64,000 nucleotides of DNA from Rhodoplanes serenus (lineage in GTDB: Bacteria; Pseudomonadota; Alphaproteobacteria; Rhizobiales; Xanthobacteraceae), in NCBI GenBank assembly GCA_009720755.1, contig WNKV01000003.1, positions 248,001 through 312,000 of the forward strand, read 5' to 3'. Below the pieces are notes generated by a model, which did not search any database, was not told the origin of the DNA, and saw only the letters and a program-made list of their open reading frames with translations. This document shows, in pieces, positions 25,314 through 32,069 of this stretch. The position numbers were made by a program, and so were the translations under genes. Each line of letters begins with the position of its first letter. The stretch's first letter is position 1.

Positions 25314-26953
25314 GAGTGCGTCTCCTTGCGGCGGCCGAACAGCAGCCGCATCGTCGCGTGACCTACGGCGCCCGCCAGCGCGAGGCCGATCAGCGACAGG
25401 CCGATCAGATCCACCCAGCGGGCGGAGTCGCGTCCCGGCATGTAGAAGCCCGCCAGGGTGGCGAGACGGCCGTCGGTGCGGTGGCATTCGCCGCACTTCA
25501 CCGCCTGCTCCTTGGGCGCCACCATGTGGGTCTGCGGCCAGAACATCTTGGTCTCGATGAAGTCGAACTTGCCGGACCACGGCAGGCCCATCGCGGCCAT
25601 GCCGGCCGAGATCGACTTGTCCCAGTTGAAGCCGCGCCAGTAGGCGGCGTCGGTCGGCCCGAACACATGCAGGTATACAAAGTGGTTCTGCACGCTGTCG
25701 TAGGGCTGCTTGCCGGTCATCACCTTGAAGGGCCAGATGCGCGCCTTCGGATCGTCCGGCGAGCCGGAGATCGGATTGATCGGGATCGGCGCCTTGGCGG
25801 GATCGAACACCCGCTCGGCATTGGCATAGATGATCTCGCCGTTGAACCAGTGGTATTCGGGCGTCACGTTCTCGGCGAGCAGGTAGTCGCCCTTGATCGA
25901 CTCGTAGATCGGGCGGCCCTTGTCGTCTCGGATCTGGAACGGCTTGCCGTCGCGCAGACGGCCCGAGGTCGACCAGTCCCAGCGCATCTTGGTCGGCACG
26001 CCGCCGCGCGCGAAGCTTGGGACGTGACAGGTCTGGCAGGCGATCTTGTCGACATGGGCATTGAGCCGCAGGTCGGTCACCGACCAGCTCTTGTGGGGCT
26101 TGAGGCCGTGGCACGACTCGCAGGTAGCGACATCGCGGCGCTGGCCGGGCTTGGGCTGTCCCTTGTCGTCGCGGGCGTGCACGTCGTAGCGGCTGCCGTC
26201 CCACTGGTGCTTCTGGGTGACGTGGCAGGCCGTGCAGGCGAAGTTGAGCCCCTTGGCATCCATGTGGACGTCGAGCTGCTTGCCGGGCGCCAACAGCGAG
26301 GAGTCGAGCGAGCCGTGCTTCACGCCGTCGCCGCCGCCGCCGTAGAAGTGACAGGCGCCGCAGTTCTCGCGGCCCGGCAGGCCGACCGACTGCGCCGCCT
26401 TGCCGAGATCGGGGGCCGGCGTCACCACCTGGCCGTCGCGCATGATCGGCGTGTAGAGCGGATGGCCGGCGCCGGTCGGGTTCTTCCAGTAGGTGGCCGA
26501 GCGATCGTGACAGATCAGGCAATCGACGTTCTCGGGCTTACGGAAGTCGAACGTCGCGTCCTTCCAGCCGTAGCCGGCATGACAGCTCGTGCAGCGCGGC
26601 TCGTTGGAGGTGACGCTGGCACAGAAGTCGTTGATAACGTTCTTCTTGCCCAGCCGCTGCCCGGTGCGCTGGTTGGTGTAGTCCCAGTTCCAGTGCAGCG
26701 TCTTCATCACCTGATGGGACGCCTCCGTGTGGCAGCCGAGGCACGCCTTGGTCACCTCGGGGCCGGATTTGAAGTCCTGCTTGAGCGCTTCGAACTTGCC
26801 GTGGTCGGCGGTGCCGCCGGGCGGCTTCGATCCGACCTGGCCGGGCACGTAGGGGCCTTTCGGCGGAACTTGAGCGACGGCCGGTACGACGGCCGGGATA
26901 AAGAGGAGCAGGGCGGGGATGAGCAGACGTCGCAGGAGGATGACGGGCGACAC
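25310..26953 (-). CDS. Octaheme c-type cytochrome, tetrathionate reductase (OTR) family
   Basis: A 547-residue periplasmic multiheme cytochrome. A signal peptide ends near residue 27 (VAQ). Eight CXXCH sites lie at 71, 121, 145, 198, 240, 278, 306 and 487, the count and spacing of octaheme tetrathionate reductase. The known Shewanella enzyme also reduces nitrite and hydroxylamine in vitro, so the true substrate here is open. A single hydrophobic span at about 514-532 would anchor it in the inner membrane. Partnered by a coupled cytochrome b that can pass electrons from quinol. Two extra Cys (111 and one within the heme motifs' surroundings) are not in CXXCH form. Confidence 0.9.
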   Translation of the reverse strand: MSPVILLRRLLIPALLLFIPAVVPAVAQVPPKGPYVPGQVGSKPPGGTADHGKFEALKQDFKSGPEVTKACLGCHTEASHQVMKTLHWNWDYTNQRTGQRLGKKNVINDFCASVTSNEPRCTSCHAGYGWKDATFDFRKPENVDCLICHDRSATYWKNPTGAGHPLYTPIMRDGQVVTPAPDLGKAAQSVGLPGRENCGACHFYGGGGDGVKHGSLDSSLLAPGKQLDVHMDAKGLNFACTACHVTQKHQWDGSRYDVHARDDKGQPKPGQRRDVATCESCHGLKPHKSWSVTDLRLNAHVDKIACQTCHVPSFARGGVPTKMRWDWSTSGRLRDGKPFQIRDDKGRPIYESIKGDYLLAENVTPEYHWFNGEIIYANAERVFDPAKAPIPINPISGSPDDPKARIWPFKVMTGKQPYDSVQNHFVYLHVFGPTDAAYWRGFNWDKSISAGMAAMGLPWSGKFDFIETKMFWPQTHMVAPKEQAVKCGECHRTDGRLATLAGFYMPGRDSARWVDLIGLSLIGLALAGAVGHATMRLLFGRRKETHS

Positions 26954-27154
26954 GGTGGTCTCCCTCGGAGGGAGGGGGTGCGTTCACCACCGTGCCGTGG
27001 ACTTCACATATCGTAATTGATGAATATCAAAAGGCGCCGCGGCATTTGGTGTGCGGGGAGGGCTGCCGCAGATGGGCAGCCCATTATCAGTCCGCCCGGC
27101 CGGTGCGCCTCGATGCGTCCAGCCGGCCCGTGTCGCGACGTGTCACCTCATATG

Positions 27155-27182
27155 AAAAGGGGCCGGCGCGCGCGGCCGGCCC
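27155..27182 (-). terminator. Intrinsic terminator of the DUF1236 gene
   Basis: GGGCCGGC (27160-27167) pairs with GCCGGCCC (27175-27182); on the minus strand the stem is followed by TTTT. It lies 29 bases beyond the DUF1236 stop. Confidence 0.8.
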
Positions 27183-27211
27183 GGTGTCGATGCGAACGAA
27201 CTCAGATCGAA

Positions 27212-28015
27212 TCAGGCCGCGATGACGGCCACGATGTTCATGTTGCCCGGATCGACGATGACGATCTGGTCGCCGACCACGAAGTACTCGTAGGACCGCC
27301 ACGCCGGATAGATCTCGATCACGCTCGCCGGGACGCGGGCGAGGCGCACCGAGCGCGGCACGGTGGTGCCCACCGACAGCGAGAAGTCGACGCTGTTGAC
27401 CCGCGGCACATTGCTTTCGCGGATGATGGTCTGGTGAATGCGGGTGCGCTGCTCGCTGCTCAGGTTCACCGCCGTGTTGGTCGAGGAGCCGGAGCGCTGC
27501 TCGTTAGTGGTCGTGGTGCTGCCGCCGCGCTGCTGATCCTGCCCGGTGCGGGTGCGATCCTGGGTGCGGTCGGTCTCGGTGGTCCGGCCGCGATCCTGGC
27601 CGCTCTGGCTCCGCTCGGTCTCGGAGGTCCGGCCACGCTGCTGATCGCCGGAGCCGGAGCGATCCTGCCCGGTGCGCTGCTGGTCGCGCTGCTCGCCGGC
27701 CCGGTCGGAGCCGGTGCGCTGCTGCTCGCCGGCACCCGAGCGTTGGCCCGCCGAGCCGCCGTCACGCGCACCCGGCGTCTGGGTGCCGGAGCCCGCACCC
27801 GAGCCGGCTCCCGAACCCTGCCCGCTGGTCTCGCGCCCACCCGACGCGCCCGTACCGCCCGACGCACCCGCGCCGCCGGAGGCGCCGCCGCCCATGCTGG
27901 CGCCTCCGCCGGCGCCGCCCGCGCCTCCACTGCCACCACTCTGCGCGACCGCGAGGGTCGTGCCCGCCACCAGGGCGGAGATCGCAGTCGCGATCAACAA
28001 GCGATTCTTCGTCAT
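27212..28015 (-). CDS. Secreted DUF1236 protein with long Gly/Ser/Gln/Arg-rich linker
   Basis: A 267-residue exported protein. The signal peptide ends at LAVAQ (residue 25). Residues 26-75 are almost entirely Gly/Ala/Ser; residues 75-175 are rich in Gln, Arg, Thr and Asp with recurring RTGQDR/RTTETDR-like units. The C-terminal 90 residues hold the DUF1236 domain (VPRSVRLARVPASVIEIYPAWRSYEYFVVGDQIVIVDP), a fold common in rhizobial periplasmic proteins of unknown role. AGGAGGA precedes the ATG, and an exact EcfG-type promoter is 61 bases upstream. Ends at an intrinsic terminator. Confidence 0.82.
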   Translation of the reverse strand: MTKNRLLIATAISALVAGTTLAVAQSGGSGGAGGAGGGASMGGGASGGAGASGGTGASGGRETSGQGSGAGSGAGSGTQTPGARDGGSAGQRSGAGEQQRTGSDRAGEQRDQQRTGQDRSGSGDQQRGRTSETERSQSGQDRGRTTETDRTQDRTRTGQDQQRGGSTTTTNEQRSGSSTNTAVNLSSEQRTRIHQTIIRESNVPRVNSVDFSLSVGTTVPRSVRLARVPASVIEIYPAWRSYEYFVVGDQIVIVDPGNMNIVAVIAA

Positions 28016-28075
28016 AGGCTGTCCTCCTGGTCGGTCTGTTCGACCCTTGATGCCGGGGTTTGCCGACGAGGATCG

Positions 28076-28100
28076 AACGTTCCGCCCGGAAGCAGGTTCC
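28076..28100 (-). promoter_or_regulatory. EcfG-type general stress promoter (DUF1236 gene)
   Basis: On the minus strand GGAAC (28100-28096), 16-base spacer, CGTT (28079-28076). Exact EcfG match, in the 290-base gap between two divergent exported-protein genes. Confidence 0.78.
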
Positions 28101-28305
28101 TGAGAACTTGCGGACCGTGCCACGTCACCACAGGAATGCCGCATTGGCCGGGTCCCTGGCGGGGCAGGGGGAGCTGCGCCGGATCGCAATCCGGCGATGC
28201 ATTCCGATCCCAGACGCGCCAAGGTATCGGACCCGCGACGTGATTCGCGGGGGCTGCGACGTGGTTCAGACGGCCGTGACGGCGTCACGGTTCACAGGAG
28301 GTTCG

Positions 28306-28560
28306 ATGGTCCGCTTGCTTGCCGTTCTGCTGATCGCCCCCGCGCTACTCGCCTCGTCGGCCGCGGTCGCACAGTCGGGATTTCCGCTGCCGCTGAACAC
28401 CCGCGGCACCGACGAGGATCAGAAGGCGTGTCACAACGACGCCGTGAAGCTCTGCAAGAGCGTCCTCGGTGACGACATGGCGGTATTGAGCTGCTTTCAG
28501 AGCCAGCGGGCCCGCCTGAGCGTGCCGTGCCGGCGCGTGCTCGAGAAGTACGGGCAGTAG
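28306..28560 (+). CDS. Small secreted cysteine-containing protein
   Basis: An 84-residue exported protein. The signal peptide ends at AAVAQ (about residue 23). The mature part has four cysteines in the pattern ACHNDAVKLC, LSCFQ, VPCRRVL, resembling the cysteine-rich-repeat secreted proteins common in Bradyrhizobium and relatives; two disulfides are likely. Function unknown. ACAGGAGG precedes the ATG. It ends in a clear intrinsic terminator. Confidence 0.75.
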   Translation: MVRLLAVLLIAPALLASSAAVAQSGFPLPLNTRGTDEDQKACHNDAVKLCKSVLGDDMAVLSCFQSQRARLSVPCRRVLEKYGQ

Positions 28561-28597
28561 CCGGTCTGCACAGAACGGGTTCGTCCCGAACCGATCC

Positions 28598-28630
28598 GCG
28601 GCGCCGGCTGGTCTGGCGCCGCTTTTCTTT
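28598..28630 (+). terminator. Intrinsic terminator
   Basis: GCGGCGCC (28598-28605) pairs with GGCGCCGC (28615-28622), followed by TTTTCTTT. Ends the small secreted protein gene. Confidence 0.85.
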
Positions 28631-28680
28631 GGGCGTCTGATTGGCGCGCCTTTGGCCGAAGGCGGGAGCCGGATCTCGTA

Positions 28681-29661
28681 TCAGCCGATCCGCAACACCA
28701 CGTTCCCCACCACCCGGCCGCTCTCCACCATCTCGTGGGCCGCCGCGGCCGCCTCGAGCGGCAGCACCTCGGCGATGTTGTGGGCGAGGCGATTGGCTGC
28801 CAACGCATCGCCGATGGTGGCGAGCGCCACGGCGCGCTCCTGGTCCGACAGCTCGTACACGAAGACGAAGCGCAGCGTGATCGCGTTGCTGAGACAGAAG
28901 TAGAGAGGCACCGGGCCGTCCATGGCGCCGGTTCCGTAGATCACCACGGTGCCCTTGGGCCGCAGCACGGTCGGCAGCAGGCCCGCATTGGCCGCGATGT
29001 CGAGCTCGATCACCGCGTCGACGCCGGCTCCGCCGGTCAGCTCGGCGACGGCGGCACCGACATCCTCGTGGCGGTAATTCACCACATGATCGGCGCCGGC
29101 CGCGCGCGCCATCTCGGCCTTGGCGGGCGACGACACCGTCGTGATGACGACGGCGCCGCGCGCTTTGGCGAACTGGATGGCATAGTGCGACACCGCGCCG
29201 GCGCCGCCGCTGATCAGCAATGTCGAGCCGGCCCACGTCTCGGCGGTGGCCACCACATGGGCCGCCGTCATCGCCGGAATGCCCAGGCAGGCGCCGGCCT
29301 CGAAGCTCACCCCATCCGGCAGCGGCACCGCGCAGGCGGCCGGCACCGTGACGAACTCGGCTGCGGTTCCGAAGGCGCGCTTCCATTGGGCGTTCCACAC
29401 CCACACGCGCTCGCCGATTCGGCTGGCCGGCACGCCCTGGCCGACCGCGTCGATCACGCCGGCACCGTCGCTGTGGGGGATCACCCGCGGCCAGGCGATC
29501 TTGCGGGTGCGGCCGGCGCGCGCCTTCACGTCGGACGGATTGACCCCGGAGGTGGCGAGCCGGACCCGCACGTCGCCGGGCTGCGGCTCCGGCACCGGCA
29601 TGTCGCCGAGGGTGAGCACGTCGCGTGCCTCGCCGTTCCTCTCGTACCAGACGGCCCGCAT
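28681..29661 (-). CDS. NADPH:quinone reductase-like MDR oxidoreductase
   Basis: A 326-residue medium-chain dehydrogenase/reductase of the zinc-free quinone oxidoreductase type. A GroES-like N-terminal domain (GVNPSDVKARAG, PRVIPHSDGAGVIDAVGQGV) precedes the Rossmann fold with STLLISGGAGAVSHYAIQFAK and AGADHVVNY. Structural-zinc cysteines are absent. It probably reduces quinones or enones with NADPH. It ends with VVGNVVLRIG as in the quinone reductase subfamily. Divergent from the DUF2171 gene. Confidence 0.87.
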   Translation of the reverse strand: MRAVWYERNGEARDVLTLGDMPVPEPQPGDVRVRLATSGVNPSDVKARAGRTRKIAWPRVIPHSDGAGVIDAVGQGVPASRIGERVWVWNAQWKRAFGTAAEFVTVPAACAVPLPDGVSFEAGACLGIPAMTAAHVVATAETWAGSTLLISGGAGAVSHYAIQFAKARGAVVITTVSSPAKAEMARAAGADHVVNYRHEDVGAAVAELTGGAGVDAVIELDIAANAGLLPTVLRPKGTVVIYGTGAMDGPVPLYFCLSNAITLRFVFVYELSDQERAVALATIGDALAANRLAHNIAEVLPLEAAAAAHEMVESGRVVGNVVLRIG

Positions 29662-29763
29662 GATGGCGCCTCTCTCTTGCGTGCCGCGCAGGCCGGACGC
29701 CGAAAGGCCCGGAACCCCGATCGCGGCGACCGGCTTGATCCGGCACATCATAGGGAGGACCCC

Positions 29764-30000
29764 ATGCCGCACAACGATATCCGGGAGCATATGGACGTCG
29801 TCGGAGCCGACGATCTGCCGATCGGCACCGTCGACCGGGTCGACGGCGACCACATCAAGCTCGCCCGCACCGACCCCGAGGCCGGTGGCGAGCATCACCT
29901 GATTCCGATCGCCTGGGTCGAGGAGGTCGACGCCGACACCGTCCGCCTCAGCCTGGTGGCCGAGGACGTCATGGAGCAGTGGGAGCCGACCGGGCTCTAG
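29764..30000 (+). CDS. DUF2171 domain protein
   Basis: A 78-residue acidic cytoplasmic protein: MPHNDIREHMDVVGADDLPIGTVDRVDGDHIKLART then HHLIPIAWVEEVD. This matches the DUF2171/PRC-barrel-like pattern found in rhizobial stress-associated small proteins. Function unknown. GGGAGGA precedes the ATG. A GGAAC at 29710-29714 lacks a CGTT at the right distance, so an EcfG promoter is not claimed. Confidence 0.82.
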   Translation: MPHNDIREHMDVVGADDLPIGTVDRVDGDHIKLARTDPEAGGEHHLIPIAWVEEVDADTVRLSLVAEDVMEQWEPTGL

Positions 30001-30119
30001 CAGGCTAATTCTGCTTTCGATGGTTCCGAGCCGTGCGAAGGCGCGGAGCGCGGAACCATGGCCCCCGAGTTCCGTGACGCCTCGGACCGGGGCACGGAAC
30101 CCGGGCATCTGCGTAGGCT

Positions 30120-30299
30120 TCAGCGACTGGTCAGGCGATTCCACTGCTCGCGCACCTGGCCGACGGTACGGTCGACCGATTCCTTGACCACCTCCCAGTT
30201 CACGAACGGACGGTCGGCCGGCGCGGCGACGCTGTCGCGCAGGAAGGCGCCGCCCACCGTGACGGCGATCCCGAGCAAGAAGGCCAGAAAGACACGCAT
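30120..30299 (-). CDS. Small single-span membrane protein
   Basis: A 59-residue protein with one N-terminal hydrophobic segment (VFLAFLLGIAVTVGGAFL, about 3-20) and a polar helical tail. It could be membrane-anchored or exported. I do not recognise a named family, though similar small proteins occur across Rhizobiales. Convergent with the DUF2171 gene and divergent from ndk. Confidence 0.6.
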   Translation of the reverse strand: MRVFLAFLLGIAVTVGGAFLRDSVAAPADRPFVNWEVVKESVDRTVGQVREQWNRLTSR

Positions 30300-30559
30300 G
30301 CGATGGTCTCCATTGAGGCGATCGCACCCACGGTAGCGCCGCAATGCAACCGAACCGGGGCGGGGCGGGGGCAGACGTCTAGGGCGAGTGGTGGCGGCGG
30401 GCGCGCCCGATCTGCCCACAGGCTTTGCACGTGCGAGAGCAAAAATGTTTCGCCGCGGCAGCGCGGGCATTATAGCTGCTCTGCGTGGCACCTCGCTTGC
30501 TGCCGGTGCATACGATGAGTATAAGCCGCGGCACGCTGGGCCGATGTAGGGGAGTTGAC

Positions 30560-30982
30560 ATGGCCGTCGAGCGCACTTTTTCCATTATCAAGCCGGATGC
30601 CACCGCCCGCAATCTGACGGGCGCGATCAATGCCATGATCGAGCAGTCCGGTCTTCGGATCGTCGCCCAGAAGCGCGTCCGCATCACCCGCGAGCAGGCG
30701 GAAACCTTCTATGCGGTGCACCGCCAGCGGCCGTTTTTCGGCGAGCTGGTCGATTTCATGGTGTCCGGTCCCGTGGTGGTCCAGGTGCTCGAGGGCGAGG
30801 GCGCGATTGCGCGCTATCGTGACCTGATGGGCGCCACCGATCCGGCCAAGGCGGCCGAGGGGACGATCCGCAAGGCCCACGCCAAATCGATTGGTGAGAA
30901 TTCGGTGCACGGCTCCGATGCCCCCGAGACTGCGGCAGTCGAGATCGCACAGTTCTTCTCCGGCAACGAGATCGTCGGCTGA
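30560..30982 (+). CDS. ndk: Nucleoside diphosphate kinase
   Basis: A 140-residue enzyme moving the gamma-phosphate between nucleoside tri- and diphosphates. The start [11 protein letters not shown], the [10 protein letters not shown] loop, and the active-site histidine His117 in ENSVHGSD are all present, and the length is standard. GGGGAG precedes ATG 30560. Single gene; next plus-strand gene is a TerC transporter 103 bases on. Confidence 0.97.
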   Translation: MAVERTFSIIKPDATARNLTGAINAMIEQSGLRIVAQKRVRITREQAETFYAVHRQRPFFGELVDFMVSGPVVVQVLEGEGAIARYRDLMGATDPAKAAEGTIRKAHAKSIGENSVHGSDAPETAAVEIAQFFSGNEIVG

Positions 30983-31085
30983 CGCTCGGGCTGATATCGG
31001 TCCGGATCGCGCGCTGGTTGTGGTTCGTTCCCTGAGGTAGTGTGGAGCGCGGCCGGGCCCAGGCCCGCCGCGGACGAGGCGAATC

Positions 31086-31859
31086 ATGATCGCGGCCGAC
31101 TATCTGAATCCTGCCTATTGGAGCGCACTGCTGCACAGCGGCCTGGCCGACATGGCCCAGCCCACGTTCTGGGTCGCGGTGGGCAAGATCATCTGGATCA
31201 ACATCCTGCTCTCCGGCGACAATGCCGTGGTGATCGCCATGGCGTGCCGCGGCCTGCCGGCGCGGCAACGCTTCTGGGGCATGATTCTCGGTGCCGGCGT
31301 GGCGGTCGGGCTGCGCATCGTCTTCACCGTCATCATCGCATCGCTGATGACGATGCCGTATCTCAAGCTCGTCGGCGGCATCGCGCTGTTCTACATCGCC
31401 TGCAAGCTCCTGGTGCCGGACGAGGCCCACGGCGAGATGGAGGCGGCCGATCATCTCTGGCGCGCCGTCCGCCTGGTGGCCGTCGCCGACATCGTCATGA
31501 GCCTCGACAACGTCATCGCCATCGCGGCGGCGGCGGGCGGCAGCATGCTGCTGCTGGTCTTCGGTCTCGCCGTCAGCATTCCGCTGATCATCGCAGGAGC
31601 GGCGCTGATCATGGGCCTGCTCGACCGCTTCCCGATCCTGATCTGGGCCGGTGCGGCGCTGCTCGGCTGGATCACCGGCGAGGTGATCGCCACCGATCCG
31701 GCGATCGAGCCGCTGGTGGTGGCGCGTCTGGGTCCGGAAGGCGCCCATCAGTTCGAGCTGGCGCTCGCGGCGGTGTTCGCCGTGCTGGTGCTGGTGGTGG
31801 GCGGGCTGTGGCGCCGCTCCAAGCAGCAGCGGGCCGCAGTCGCCAAGCACGAGGCGTGA
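31086..31859 (+). CDS. TerC family membrane protein (YjbE-type metal exporter)
   Basis: A 257-residue inner-membrane protein with seven to nine hydrophobic spans. The two TerC signatures are INILLSGDNAVVIAMA (about 37-52) and ADIVMSLDNVIAIAAA (about 136-151), each placing an Asp-Asn pair in a membrane helix. Relatives export manganese or help metallate exoenzymes. I looked for a manganese riboswitch in the 103-base leader and saw none. It ends at the terminator at 31914. Confidence 0.88.
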   Translation: MIAADYLNPAYWSALLHSGLADMAQPTFWVAVGKIIWINILLSGDNAVVIAMACRGLPARQRFWGMILGAGVAVGLRIVFTVIIASLMTMPYLKLVGGIALFYIACKLLVPDEAHGEMEAADHLWRAVRLVAVADIVMSLDNVIAIAAAAGGSMLLLVFGLAVSIPLIIAGAALIMGLLDRFPILIWAGAALLGWITGEVIATDPAIEPLVVARLGPEGAHQFELALAAVFAVLVLVVGGLWRRSKQQRAAVAKHEA

Positions 31860-31913
31860 GGCGAGCGGCCCGGCCGGCCGGCGGCGCGGGACAGACAAAG
31901 TAAACAGACAAAG

Positions 31914-31948
31914 AAAAAGGCGGCTCCGGAGACCGGCGCCGCCTTTTT
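31914..31948. terminator. Bidirectional intrinsic terminator
   Basis: AAAAAGGCGGC (31914-31924) pairs with GCCGCCTTTTT (31938-31948). The A and T tracts make it work in both directions, between terC and the convergent P-type ATPase gene. Confidence 0.9.
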
Positions 31949-32069
31949 GTTGCCGATGGACCGCCGGTGGCGGCCCGCCGCTCGCCCGCCCGGAGCGTAT
32001 CCGCCGCTGGCGGAGCGGCCCGGCGTGAATCGGCCGGCGTGGGCCGGCCGGCTCGACCATGGTTGGCCA

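Noticed and set aside
29710-29740. Possible EcfG promoter before the DUF2171 gene
   Set aside because: GGAAC is present but no CGTT-like element lies 16-17 bases on.
30983-31085. Manganese (yybP-ykoY) riboswitch in the terC leader
   Set aside because: None of the conserved riboswitch segments could be found in the 103-base leader.
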